From positions 1 through 64,000 of the forward strand of contig JASBSS010000038.1 in the NCBI GenBank assembly GCA_030148805.1: 64,000 bases of DNA, in the 5' to 3' direction. Positions 1 to 8,138 of this stretch are shown in pieces. A model generated the notes under the pieces. The model was not told where the DNA came from. It was given only the letters and a program-made list of their open reading frames with translations, and did not search any database. The first letter of the stretch is position 1; each line of letters starts with the position of its first letter. Position numbers and translations under genes: made by a program. Source of the DNA: Thiogranum sp. GTDB lineage: Bacteria > Pseudomonadota > Gammaproteobacteria > DSM-19610.

Positions 1-93
1 AAAGAGTCAAGTATTATTATCATTACAACTGTTGATGAAACGGAGACGCACACTTGGCAAGGTGTTGCGCCTGGGAGTCAAATGAGGCGAATC

Positions 94-534
94 ATGAAAT
101 TATCAACCAAAGGTCGTCATGCCATCACCGCGATGATGGAACTGGCGTTACGTCACAGCAAGGGTCCCGTTACCCTGGCCGATATCTCTGTGGAACAGTC
201 GATTTCGGTGTCTTATCTTGAACAACTGTTTGCGCGCCTGCGTAACCACGGTCTGGTGACCGGCATGCGTGGGCCCGGAGGCGGGTATTGCTTGCGCCGT
301 CCCGCAACGGAAATCACCATTGCCGAGATTCTCAGCGCCGTCGACGATGCCATGCCGGCGCGCCGCGAACGCATTCCCGGCGAGGAATGGCCGCAGAGTG
401 TCGTCATGTGGAACCAGCTGAGCTCGCGCATCTACGATTACCTCAACGGACTGACCCTGGCCGAGGCGGTCAGCCAGAACGATGGGGATCGGGGCGATGG
501 CTATGGTTCGGGCATTCAGCAGAGCGCTGCCTGA
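94..534 (+). CDS. IscR-like Rrf2-family regulator lacking the Fe-S cysteines
   Basis: A 146-aa Rrf2-family DNA-binding regulator. The winged helix-turn-helix is in the first 70 residues (starts MKLSTKGRHAITAMM, then the GMRGPGGGYCL wing). IscR normally binds a [2Fe-2S] cluster through three cysteines near residues 92-104 and a histidine at 107. Here that loop (about 86-108) has no cysteine; the only Cys is C66 in the wing. It may therefore act cluster-free or sense something else. An in-frame ATG exists at 82, but the ATG at 94 matches the family start and has TGAGG 6 nt upstream. It lies 47 bp before iscU, so iscRU-like co-transcription is likely. No iscS lies between them, unlike the usual isc operon. 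Confidence 0.85.
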   Translation: MKLSTKGRHAITAMMELALRHSKGPVTLADISVEQSISVSYLEQLFARLRNHGLVTGMRGPGGGYCLRRPATEITIAEILSAVDDAMPARRERIPGEEWPQSVVMWNQLSSRIYDYLNGLTLAEAVSQNDGDRGDGYGSGIQQSAA

Positions 535-581
535 ACACACTGAATTCAGTCTCAACGACATATTTCTGGAGATAGCAGGTA

Positions 582-983
582 ATGGCATACAGTGACAAGG
601 TTTTGGATCACTACGAAAATCCGCGCAATGTCGGCTCCTTCGACAAGGCCGATACCAGCGTGGGCACCGGCATGGTCGGTGCGCCCGCGTGCGGCGACGT
701 GATGAAACTGCAGATCAAGGTCAACGCGAACGGCGTGATCGAAGACGCCCGCTTCAAGACCTACGGGTGCGGTTCGGCGATTGCCTCCAGCTCCTTGTTG
801 ACCGAGTGGGTCAAGGGTAAGACGCTGGCGCAGGCCAGTGAAATCAAAAACAGCCAGATCGCCGAGGAATTGGCGTTGCCGCCGGTGAAGGTGCACTGTT
901 CGGTCCTGGCTGAAGATGCCATCAAGGCCGCTATTTCCGACTTCCGGCAGAAAAACGAACAAAAGCGGGAAGAAGTCGCCTGA
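582..983 (+). CDS. iscU: Fe-S cluster scaffold protein IscU
   Basis: A 133-aa scaffold on which [2Fe-2S] clusters are assembled before transfer to apoproteins. All ligand residues are present at E. coli numbering: C37 and D39 (ACGD), C63 (YGCGS), H105 and C106 (VHCSV). The LPPVK motif read by the HscA chaperone is at 99-103. Length is normal. Only the IscR-like gene accompanies it: iscS, iscA, hscBA and fdx do not follow, and an unrelated reductase comes after a strong terminator. Sulfur donor and chaperones must be encoded elsewhere, or this is a second scaffold copy. Confidence 0.95.
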   Translation: MAYSDKVLDHYENPRNVGSFDKADTSVGTGMVGAPACGDVMKLQIKVNANGVIEDARFKTYGCGSAIASSSLLTEWVKGKTLAQASEIKNSQIAEELALPPVKVHCSVLAEDAIKAAISDFRQKNEQKREEVA

Positions 984-1008
984 CTTCAGTTACCAGTTAG
1001 CGTATAAC

Positions 1009-1044
1009 GCATAAAGCCACCGCAAACGGTGGCTTTATGCGTTT
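1009..1044 (+). terminator. Intrinsic terminator after iscU
   Basis: A perfect 14-bp stem (1009-1022 with 1027-1040) with a CAAA loop, followed by GTTTAT. It ends the iscR-iscU unit and lies just before the next gene, which argues for starting that gene at 1070 rather than at an upstream ATG at 1037 inside the stem. Confidence 0.8.
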
Positions 1045-1069
1045 ATACGGACGAAACAGGACAAGTCAT

Positions 1070-1897
1070 ATGGGAGATCAGGTGCTTGAGCTCTTTCCCC
1101 ACCCGGGGCAACGGCGCGACCTGAAAAACCTCTATCTGGACCAACTCGCCAGCCTGCCCGAGGATGGCCCACCCTTCATATATAGCAACTATATCGCGAG
1201 CCTGGACGGACGCATCGCCCTGCCGGCCGCTGACCGCCATAGCCACCAGGTGCCGCCGGCAATCGCCAACGACCGCGACTGGCGACTGTTCCAGGAACTG
1301 GCGGCCCAGGCGGACCTGCTGATCACCAGCGGGCGCTATTTTCGTCAGGCGGCCGACGCCGAAACCCAGTCCGAGCTGCCCGTCGGCCAGGCGCGCGAAT
1401 TCGACGACTTACGCGCCTGGCGTCGCGACCAGGGGTTGCGGCCACAACCGGATATCGCGGTGTTCAGTGCCAGCCTGGATATTCCACTGCAGACCCTGGA
1501 GCATTATCGCGACCGCCGGCTGTTTCTGATCACCGGCAAGCAGGCCGACAGCGACAAGCTCGCCGAACTCACGGGCGACGGGCGGATGGAGCATATTGCC
1601 TGCGGCGACGGCGCGGCGGTGGACGCCAGCGGACTGAAGCGGCACCTGCAGGCCCTTGCCTACCGCCGGGTGTACGCCATCGCCGGACCGTCCGTGCTGC
1701 ACACACTGGTCAGCGGCAACGCGCTGGACCGGCTCTATCACACCACCGCTCACTGTCTTCTGGGAGGCAAGGAGTTCGATACGTTTGTCTGGGGGGAAGC
1801 GCTGCAGCCGGCGGTCGCCTTGCCCCTGCTCGCCATGTACCTGGATACCGAGGCACCGCCGGGTTGCGGCCAGACGATGGCGGTCTATGGCAGGTAG
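1070..1897 (+). CDS. RibD C-terminal-domain (DHFR-fold) reductase-like protein
   Basis: A 275-aa protein that resembles the reductase domain of RibD, which reduces the ribosyl side chain in riboflavin synthesis with NADPH. Visible signatures are the N-terminal NYIASLDGRIAL (near 41-52) and a glycine-containing IAGPSVLH segment near 204-211. The deaminase domain of RibD is absent. In this stand-alone group the true substrate is unknown, so riboflavin synthesis should not be assumed. ATG 1070 has AGGA about 7 nt upstream; an earlier in-frame ATG at 1037 falls inside the iscU terminator. A Nudix gene follows on the same strand. Confidence 0.75.
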   Translation: MGDQVLELFPHPGQRRDLKNLYLDQLASLPEDGPPFIYSNYIASLDGRIALPAADRHSHQVPPAIANDRDWRLFQELAAQADLLITSGRYFRQAADAETQSELPVGQAREFDDLRAWRRDQGLRPQPDIAVFSASLDIPLQTLEHYRDRRLFLITGKQADSDKLAELTGDGRMEHIACGDGAAVDASGLKRHLQALAYRRVYAIAGPSVLHTLVSGNALDRLYHTTAHCLLGGKEFDTFVWGEALQPAVALPLLAMYLDTEAPPGCGQTMAVYGR

Positions 1898-1908
1898 GCA
1901 CTAGCGCC

Positions 1909-1934
1909 GGCGCGGGAGATCCCCCGCGCCTGTG
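1909..1934 (+). terminator. GC-rich hairpin, possible terminator
   Basis: An 8-bp stem GGCGCGGG/CCCGCGCC with a 6-nt loop, between the reductase gene and the Nudix gene. Only a weak TGTGTT tail follows, so termination is uncertain. Confidence 0.35.
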
Positions 1935-1964
1935 TTAGCATGTCCGCAAGCCGAGGGAGAAGAC

Positions 1965-2513
1965 GTGAAATTCTGTAGCACCTGCGGCGCCAGCGTCAGC
2001 CTGCGCATACCCGACGGTGACAACCGCGAGCGTTTTGTCTGCACGCAGTGCCAGACCGTCCATTACCAGAATCCGAAAATCGTCGCCGGCAGCATTCCGG
2101 AATGGGAGGGACGCATCCTCCTTTGCCGCCGCGCCATCGAACCGCGCTATGGTCGCTGGACCCTGCCCGCGGGCTTCATGGAGAACCACGAAACGACCGA
2201 GCAGGCGGCCATGCGTGAAACCCGCGAGGAAGCCGGCGCCAACATACGCATCACCAGCCTTTACAGCGTTTTCAGCATCCCCCATATCAGCCAGGTCTAT
2301 ATGCTGTTTCGGGCCGAGCTGATCGACGGCGTCTTTTCCGCTGGCGAGGAGACGCTGGAGTGCGCGCTGTTCGACGCCCAGACCACGCCCTGGGATCAAT
2401 TGGCGTTTCCCGTGGTCGGCGAAACGCTCAGGCGCTACTTTGCCGACAAAACTGAAAACAACGGCTTCCCGCTACAGCGCGGAGAGATCCTCAAGCATCC
2501 GCGACGCGAATAG
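1965..2513 (+). CDS. Zinc-ribbon Nudix hydrolase
   Basis: A 182-aa protein with an N-terminal four-cysteine zinc ribbon (FCSTCG at 3-8 and VCTQC at 24-28) followed by a Nudix domain. The Nudix box has all catalytic positions: G, then E five residues later, then RET-REEAGA. Nudix enzymes hydrolyse nucleoside diphosphates linked to another group; the substrate cannot be read from the sequence, although zinc-ribbon members include NADH pyrophosphatase-like enzymes. I start it at GTG 1965, which has GAGGGAGA 4-7 nt upstream and gives the family N-terminus; an upstream GTG at 1932 lacks a site. It is followed convergently by the PilZ gene. Confidence 0.85.
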   Translation: MKFCSTCGASVSLRIPDGDNRERFVCTQCQTVHYQNPKIVAGSIPEWEGRILLCRRAIEPRYGRWTLPAGFMENHETTEQAAMRETREEAGANIRITSLYSVFSIPHISQVYMLFRAELIDGVFSAGEETLECALFDAQTTPWDQLAFPVVGETLRRYFADKTENNGFPLQRGEILKHPRRE

Positions 2514-2526
2514 CACCGCGACCGGC

Positions 2527-2874
2527 TCAGGCCACGGCCCGACGGTCCCTGCGCAGCGCCTCGGTCGACGGCGCCTCGAGGAGCCAGTCCCGCAGCCTGC
2601 GTCGCTGCGCGCCGGTGACGACATCGAACATCAGACCTGCACCCCCAGTGTCGAAATGGACCACCACCGCCGGCAGGCGCATCGCCTCCCCGCGCCGGCC
2701 ATCGTAGATCTCGACCTCGAGGTATTCGTTCTTGTGCCAGTCGCGTTCGGACGTCTCGATGTAGAGCCCCCCCAGGCCCAGATTTCTGCAAGTGCCGCCC
2801 TGCACCGGCACCCCATGTTTATATAAAAGCAACTGGAATCCCAGCGGCTTACGAACACTGCATCGGTGTTCCAT
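2527..2874 (-). CDS. PilZ-domain protein (cyclic-di-GMP binding)
   Basis: A 115-aa single-domain PilZ protein. The first c-di-GMP motif RxxxR is RCSVR at residues 4-8. The second motif, normally D/NxSxxG, appears as NLGLGG near residue 31, with glycine in place of the serine, so binding is likely but not certain. Such proteins act as soluble c-di-GMP effectors on motility, pili or exopolysaccharide. The gene stands alone between a convergent Nudix gene and a divergent dehydrogenase. GGAG lies just upstream of its ATG. Confidence 0.8.
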   Translation of the reverse strand: MEHRCSVRKPLGFQLLLYKHGVPVQGGTCRNLGLGGLYIETSERDWHKNEYLEVEIYDGRRGEAMRLPAVVVHFDTGGAGLMFDVVTGAQRRRLRDWLLEAPSTEALRRDRRAVA

Positions 2875-3076
2875 GTCTCCACTCCTTAGCTCTGCACCGT
2901 GCGCACAGTGAAATCTCTCAAGGCGCTGTATCGCCTGACCCTACAGATACTTTACAGCGACGGATCCGCGAGGTTCTGAGCTGGATCAAAACCCGGGCCG
3001 ATATCTGTCGACGCTTGACGGACGGACGGCGAATCTGCAGTCTGTCCGCCGGCAACCACGAGCGGAATGCGCATCC

Positions 3077-4042
3077 ATGACGGCACTGCAAAAAGGTGTG
3101 TTTCTCGATCTCGAAAGCATCCACCCGCAGGATCTCGACCTTGGTGAATTGAAAGACAGCGTGCCCAGCTGGACGTTCCACGACAGCAGCCCTCTCGAAC
3201 AAGTCGCCGCGCGGATCGCCAAGGCCCAGGTGGTAGTCACGAACAAAGTCCCGCTACAGGCCGAGCAGTTGCGCGCGGCGCCGGAATTGCGGCTGATCTG
3301 CCTCGCCGCCACCGGCGCCGACCGGATCGATCTGGACACCGTCCGCAAGGCGGGCATCTGCGTGTGCAACGCCCGCGACTACGCCACGGCGTCGGTCGCC
3401 GAAGCGGTGTTCGCGATGCTGCTGACGCTGTTGCGTCAGCTCGACACCTACCGCCGGCAGGTGGCGGCGGGAGCCTGGTCGGAGAGCCCGCACTTCTGCC
3501 TGTTCGAAGCCCCGATCGAGGAACTCAACGACAAGGTACTGGGGATTGTCGGTTACGGCGTACTCGGCCGCGCGGTGGCCGAGCGCGCCAAAGCCTTCGG
3601 CATGCGGATTCTCGTGGCGCGACCGCTACGCGGCGGCACCGACGGCGAGGGCCGCGTACCCCTGGAGTATCTCTTGCGTAACGCCGACGTCGTCAGTCTC
3701 CACTGCCCGCTGTCGCGCGTGACCCAGGGTCTGATCGGGGCACGCGAACTCGCCCTGATGAAACCCCAGGCGATTCTCATCAACACCGCGCGCGGCGGTA
3801 TTGTCGACGAACAGGCGCTGGTCACCGCCCTGGAGGCGGGCACCATCGCCGGTGCCGGTATCGACGTACTGGCCCAGGAGCCGCCGCCGGCTGATAACCC
3901 CTTGCTGGGGTGCGCCTCGCCCCGCCTGATAGTGACGCCGCACGTCGCCTGGGCCAGCCGCAGCGCGCGCCAGCGACTGCTGGGCGAGATCGTCGCCAAC
4001 ATCCGCGCTTTCGCGCGCGGCGAGCCCCGCAACCGACTCTAG
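3077..4042 (+). CDS. D-2-hydroxyacid dehydrogenase (glycerate dehydrogenase-like)
   Basis: A 321-aa NAD(P)-dependent dehydrogenase of the D-isomer-specific family, closest in form to HprA-type hydroxypyruvate/glycerate dehydrogenases. The Rossmann motif GYGVLG is near residue 158, with the family arginine in NTARGGIVDE and the catalytic histidine in TPHVAW near the C-terminus. Substrate specificity is inferred only. The 200 bp upstream hold nothing I can assign. The gene is convergent with the RRM gene; between them CCGACT-CT-AGTCGG (4033-4046) could form a short hairpin. Confidence 0.85.
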   Translation: MTALQKGVFLDLESIHPQDLDLGELKDSVPSWTFHDSSPLEQVAARIAKAQVVVTNKVPLQAEQLRAAPELRLICLAATGADRIDLDTVRKAGICVCNARDYATASVAEAVFAMLLTLLRQLDTYRRQVAAGAWSESPHFCLFEAPIEELNDKVLGIVGYGVLGRAVAERAKAFGMRILVARPLRGGTDGEGRVPLEYLLRNADVVSLHCPLSRVTQGLIGARELALMKPQAILINTARGGIVDEQALVTALEAGTIAGAGIDVLAQEPPPADNPLLGCASPRLIVTPHVAWASRSARQRLLGEIVANIRAFARGEPRNRL

Positions 4043-4073
4043 TCGGTGGCGCTGCCGCGCGGACGAGCCCCGA

Positions 4074-4343
4074 CTAACGGGGTCTGCGCATCCGCCAGAC
4101 ACCCCGCGGTTTCGCCAGGTTCACCTTGAGATTGCGGCCTTCGAATTCAATTCCGTTGGTCGCGCTGATCGCATACTCAGCGCTGTCGTCATCCATTTCC
4201 ACAAATGCAAAACCCCTGGGTTTCCCTGTATACCGATCATTGATTAACTTAACGGAAAATACATCTCCGTGACGGGAGAACAATTCGCGCAGTTGATCGG
4301 GTGTGGTCTCAAAAGCAATATTACCTACATAGATAGATTTCAT
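4074..4343 (-). CDS. RRM-type RNA-binding protein
   Basis: An 89-aa protein made almost entirely of one RNA recognition motif, with RNP2 (IYVGNI) at residues 3-8 and RNP1 (RGFAFVEM) near 43-50. Single-RRM proteins in bacteria bind single-stranded RNA and are often cold-induced. The start at 4343 has GGAGG 11 nt upstream; an upstream in-frame start would add residues unlike the family. The 5' side carries about 260 bp without a gene and a possible distant promoter, so the mRNA may have a long leader. Confidence 0.85.
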   Translation of the reverse strand: MKSIYVGNIAFETTPDQLRELFSRHGDVFSVKLINDRYTGKPRGFAFVEMDDDSAEYAISATNGIEFEGRNLKVNLAKPRGVWRMRRPR

Positions 4344-4511
4344 TGTTATTGCCAACCTCCTGGTCGGTTTTCCGACAACAGCATGCAGCAAGAATTCATG
4401 TCGGAAGCGTTTCAATCTGAGCCAACAACCTTCCCCGGACTGCAGCGCTCAGAGCCCGTGTAGTTGTTCTCTTACCCGAGAGGAGAAGAGCGCTTTGACA
4501 CAGGCGAAAAA

Positions 4512-4540
4512 AGTATAGACCAGTAATTTCAGCGTGGAAG
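4512..4540 (-). promoter_or_regulatory. Possible promoter of the RRM gene
   Basis: On the minus strand TATACT (4517-4512) sits 17 nt from a weak CTTCCA. Transcription from here would give a leader of about 160 nt before the RRM start codon. The -35 match is poor. Confidence 0.3.
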
Positions 4541-4607
4541 AGAACCTGTGCTGTTCAGCCGCCGGCGATCCCCGGTATACTGGTCACGACATTGACCGGG
4601 TGAGCAG

Positions 4608-5108
4608 ATGAACAGCAGTTGGATATGGGCCGCCGGCCTGCTGGGTTTGGTGATTGGCGTGGCATTGGGCGTCCTGGTTGCCGGCCGCTTGCGCGGCACC
4701 AGCGGCAAGATACAGGCGCTGGAAACCGAACTCGCCCAGTTGGACCGGCAGTACCAGGCCTATCGCCAGCAGGTCACGCAGCACTTCCGCACCACCTCCG
4801 AGTTGGTCAAGAAAATGGCCGACAGTTATCGTGACGTTTACGAGCACCTGGCCGGCGGCTCGCAAACACTCTGTCAGACAAACCTCGACAAGCCGGCCGA
4901 ACCGATCGCCCCCCAACCATTGCCGGAGGCAAAACGGTCAGACACCGACGCGAGCGCCAGCGCCGCGACCGGTTCCGGTTCCCCGCCTGGGCCCGAACCG
5001 GAACCGATCGCCGACCTGGACGCCGACGAGGGTCTGGGCGATGCGCCCCGGGTACCGGAGCTGGGCATTCGGGACCCCGAGCGGCCCCCGCCAGCGGGAA
5101 ATCCCTGA
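4608..5108 (+). CDS. YhcB/ZapG-family (DUF1043) inner-membrane protein
   Basis: A 166-aa protein with an N-terminal membrane helix (WIWAAGLLGLVIGVALGVLV, residues 5-24), a coiled coil, and the conserved block TSELVKKMADSYRDVYEHLA near 63-82 that marks YhcB/ZapG. The C-terminal third is acidic and proline-rich, probably disordered. In E. coli this family links cell division, envelope growth and shape. TATACT at 4576-4581 could be its -10. The gene is followed by typA. Confidence 0.85.
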   Translation: MNSSWIWAAGLLGLVIGVALGVLVAGRLRGTSGKIQALETELAQLDRQYQAYRQQVTQHFRTTSELVKKMADSYRDVYEHLAGGSQTLCQTNLDKPAEPIAPQPLPEAKRSDTDASASAATGSGSPPGPEPEPIADLDADEGLGDAPRVPELGIRDPERPPPAGNP

Positions 5109-5161
5109 GCCTGCGTTCCGCGCACGACCGATCTTTTGGTTCGCAGCGGGGGCCTTTCAGG

Positions 5162-5167
5162 TATAAT
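5162..5167 (+). promoter_or_regulatory. Candidate -10 box for typA
   Basis: A perfect TATAAT 30 nt before the GTG start of typA. The best upstream hexamer (TTGGTT, 5136-5141) is 20 nt away, so the -35 is weak or absent. Confidence 0.45.
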
Positions 5168-5196
5168 CCGCGCTCTTTTACCTGCGGGAACCCGCC

Positions 5197-7011
5197 GTGA
5201 TTGAACGTCTGCGCAATATCGCCATAATCGCCCACGTCGACCATGGGAAAACCACCCTGGTCGACCAGCTGCTGTCACAGTCCGGCACGCTCGGCCAACG
5301 GGGCGCGGCGCCCGAACGGGTGATGGACTCCAATGATCTGGAACGCGAGCGCGGCATCACCATTTTGTCGAAAAATACCGCGATAAAGTGGGGCGATTTC
5401 CGCATCAATATCGTCGACACCCCGGGACACGCCGATTTCGGCGGCGAAGTCGAACGCGTGCTGTCGATGGTCGACTCGGTCCTGCTGCTGGTGGACGCCG
5501 TGGAAGGCCCGATGCCGCAGACCCGTTTCGTCACCCAGAAGGCGCTGGCACGCGGCCTGCACCCGATCGTCGTCATCAACAAAGTCGACCGGCCCGGCGC
5601 GCGCCCCGATTGGGTGCTCGATCAAACGTTCGATCTGTTCGACCGGCTCGGCGCCTCCGACTCCCAGCTCGATTTTCCCGTGGTCTACGCCTCCGGGTTG
5701 CAGGGCTTTGCCAGTACCGACGTGGAGGTTCGCGCCGGCGACATGACGCCGCTGTTTGAAATGATCGTCGACAAGGTCCCCGCGCCCGACGTCGATCTCG
5801 ACGGCAGCTTTCAGATGCAGGTCAGCTCGCTGGACTACAACAGCTACGTCGGCGTCATCGGCATCGGCCGTATCAGTCGGGGCCGGATCAAGACCAACTC
5901 GCCGGTCGCCATCGTCGATCGCCAGGGGCGCCAGCGCAACGGCCGCATCCTGCAGTTGTTCGGGTTTCTTGGACTGGAGCGCGTCGAAACCGGCGAAGCA
6001 CAAGCCGGTGACATCATCGCCTTCACCGGGATCGACGGCCTGGGCATCTCCGACACGCTGTGCCTGCCGGGCAAGGTGGAGGCACTCCCGCCGCTGAGTG
6101 TCGACGAGCCCACCGTCAGCATGACCTTCCAGGTCAACACTTCGCCCTTCGCCGGGCGCGAGGGCAAGTTCGTCACCTCGCGCCAGATCCGCGAACGACT
6201 GGAGCGGGAACTGGTGCACAACGTCGCCCTGCGGGTGGCCAGTACCGACGATCCCGACAAATTCAAGGTCTCGGGACGTGGCGAGCTGCACCTGTCGATC
6301 CTGATCGAGAACATGCGCCGGGAAGGCTACGAACTGGGCGTCTCGCGACCGGAGGTCATCTATCGCGAAATCGACGGCGAGTTGCAGGAACCGTTCGAGC
6401 AGCTCACCGTGGATGTGGAGGAGCAGCACCAGGGCGCGGTGATGGAAAAACTGGGCGAGCGTGGCGCCGATCTGCAGAACATGATTCCCGACGGCAACGG
6501 CCGCGTGCGCATGGACTTCATCATCCCCTCGCGCGGCCTGATCGGTTTTCGCACCGAGTTCCTCACCGCCACCCAGGGCAGCGGCCTGCTGTACAACGTC
6601 TTCGATCACTATGCCCCCGTGCGCAAGGGCGATTTCGGCAAACGCATCAATGGCGTGCTGATCGCCAACGGCGCCGGCAAGGCGCTGGCCTATGCGCTGT
6701 TCAACCTGCAGGAACGCGGGCGCCTGTTCATCGACCCGGGGCAGGCGGTCTACGAAGGCATGGTGGTCGGCATCCATTCGCGCGGCAACGACCTGGTGGT
6801 CAACCCGCTCAAGGCCAAGCAGCTGACCAATATCCGCGCCGCGGGCAGCGACGAGAACATCCTGCTCACGCCTCCGATCCGCATGTCGCTGGAACAGGCG
6901 CTAGAGTTCATCGACGACGACGAACTGGTGGAAGTCACGCCGCAGAGCATCCGCCTGCGCAAAAAACTGCTGCTGGAACACGAACGCAAACGCGCCGCCC
7001 GCGCCAGTTGA
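5197..7011 (+). CDS. typA: Ribosome-associated GTPase TypA/BipA
   Basis: A 604-aa translational GTPase of the BipA group, which binds the ribosome and assists 50S assembly and stress adaptation. G1 is [10 protein letters not shown] (11-20), switch I includes ERGITI, G3 is [10 protein letters not shown] and G4 is NKVD. The BipA-type C-terminal domain ends in a basic [14 protein letters not shown] tail. Length equals the family norm. It starts with GTG at 5197. The gene is monocistronic, convergent with the thioredoxin gene. Confidence 0.97.
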   Translation: MIERLRNIAIIAHVDHGKTTLVDQLLSQSGTLGQRGAAPERVMDSNDLERERGITILSKNTAIKWGDFRINIVDTPGHADFGGEVERVLSMVDSVLLLVDAVEGPMPQTRFVTQKALARGLHPIVVINKVDRPGARPDWVLDQTFDLFDRLGASDSQLDFPVVYASGLQGFASTDVEVRAGDMTPLFEMIVDKVPAPDVDLDGSFQMQVSSLDYNSYVGVIGIGRISRGRIKTNSPVAIVDRQGRQRNGRILQLFGFLGLERVETGEAQAGDIIAFTGIDGLGISDTLCLPGKVEALPPLSVDEPTVSMTFQVNTSPFAGREGKFVTSRQIRERLERELVHNVALRVASTDDPDKFKVSGRGELHLSILIENMRREGYELGVSRPEVIYREIDGELQEPFEQLTVDVEEQHQGAVMEKLGERGADLQNMIPDGNGRVRMDFIIPSRGLIGFRTEFLTATQGSGLLYNVFDHYAPVRKGDFGKRINGVLIANGAGKALAYALFNLQERGRLFIDPGQAVYEGMVVGIHSRGNDLVVNPLKAKQLTNIRAAGSDENILLTPPIRMSLEQALEFIDDDELVEVTPQSIRLRKKLLLEHERKRAARAS

Positions 7012-7038
7012 ATCCCGGCGACGGCGCGCGAAGCCAGC

Positions 7039-7584
7039 TCAGTCGCCGCCGCCGGGCAGGCCACCGCGCCCGGCCCACCACAGCCGCAGCCGCAGCCCGA
7101 GACCGGTGGTATAACCGACCTCGGCGAAGCGGATGTTACCGCGCGCGTCGAGGATGAAACTGCTGGGCACCCCCTTGACGCCGTAAGCCTGGGCGACCTG
7201 GCCGCTGTGATCGAAAGCCACGGGATAGGCGACACCCTGTTCCCGCATCCAGCCTTGCATCTGCACTACGCTCATGTCGTCGACCGAGATGGCCAATACC
7301 TGGTGATCGCGCGCGAGGGCATCGATACTCCCCTGCTCCAGAGCGCAGATCGGACACCAGGTGGCCCAGAACTGCAACAGCAACGGGCGCCCGCGATAGT
7401 CGCTCAGGCTTACGCCGCGTCCGTCCAGTAGCCGCAGGTCGAAATCGGGCGCGGCGCCCGAGACCACATGACGGGTCTGATAGAGGTGCGCGGCAAACAC
7501 CACCCCCAGCAACAACAAGGCTTCGAGCAACCAGCGTTTCCAGCGGCGGCGTTTTGCCCGGGGAGGAGAGGGGTCGGAATTCAT
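7039..7584 (-). CDS. Membrane-anchored thioredoxin-like (TlpA/ScsD-type) protein
   Basis: A 181-aa protein with a basic N-terminus, one membrane anchor (about 17-35) and a periplasmic redoxin domain. The redox motif is WCPIC in the context FWATWCPICALEQ, and the cis-proline region is GVPSSF. ScsD/TlpA-like proteins reduce or isomerise disulfides in exported proteins or serve cytochrome c maturation; the exact client is not visible. ATG 7584 is preferred over the adjacent TTG. The next gene reads divergently and encodes an exported two-cysteine protein, a conceivable but untested client. Confidence 0.8.
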   Translation of the reverse strand: MNSDPSPPRAKRRRWKRWLLEALLLLGVVFAAHLYQTRHVVSGAAPDFDLRLLDGRGVSLSDYRGRPLLLQFWATWCPICALEQGSIDALARDHQVLAISVDDMSVVQMQGWMREQGVAYPVAFDHSGQVAQAYGVKGVPSSFILDARGNIRFAEVGYTTGLGLRLRLWWAGRGGLPGGGD

Positions 7585-7660
7585 CAAACTGAGCGCGGTT
7601 TCACGGATTGATCACGATAGCGAGCTTAGTCTATCGACCTGCACTCTGGAAACCCGACGC

Positions 7661-8131
7661 ATGAGATATCGCCACCTGTCGCCGCTGCTGCCACTGTTTC
7701 TCGGGCTGTCGCTCGGACAGGCCCAGGGGGCGCCCCCTGTCCCGGCCGCGGGCGCCGGCTACGAGTACGTGACCGCGCGCATTCCAGATGCCCAGCAACG
7801 CATCGCCCCCGCCGCCCTGGCGCAGCTGAACATCCTCCTCTACCGCGCCAAGCGAAGCGCCGCCAAGACCCTGTGCGATGGCAACTGGCTCGCTGAGGGC
7901 AGACTGGTCCAGCAGAGCGGGCCGTTGCCCGTGACCACCGCCGACGGCGCGCTCGTATGGCTGTATAGTGCTGCGCGCGAAGCCGCGCCGTTGCCCTGCG
8001 GCCGCGTTTCCCGCCAACGGTTTTCCCAGGAAATGCTTCGCCATCTGCCCCATTGGGTAAGCCTCGGGGCGTCGGCCGACGCCACCGCCGTGGCGGCGGC
8101 AACGTACAGCGCACCCGAGTCGCCGCGCTAA
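7661..8131 (+). CDS. Hypothetical exported protein
   Basis: A 156-aa protein with a clear signal peptide (hydrophobic core at about 8-18, cleavage after AQGA near 24). The mature part has two cysteines (TLCDGN and PLPCGR) that could pair. I do not recognise the family. It ends 8 bp before the stop of the convergent YihY gene and is divergent from a membrane thioredoxin. Confidence 0.55.
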   Translation: MRYRHLSPLLPLFLGLSLGQAQGAPPVPAAGAGYEYVTARIPDAQQRIAPAALAQLNILLYRAKRSAAKTLCDGNWLAEGRLVQQSGPLPVTTADGALVWLYSAAREAAPLPCGRVSRQRFSQEMLRHLPHWVSLGASADATAVAAATYSAPESPR

Positions 8132-8138
8132 ACCCGCG

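Noticed and set aside
5275-6777. A 500-codon frame antisense to typA
   Set aside because: Same GC-driven shadow effect; typA is unambiguous.
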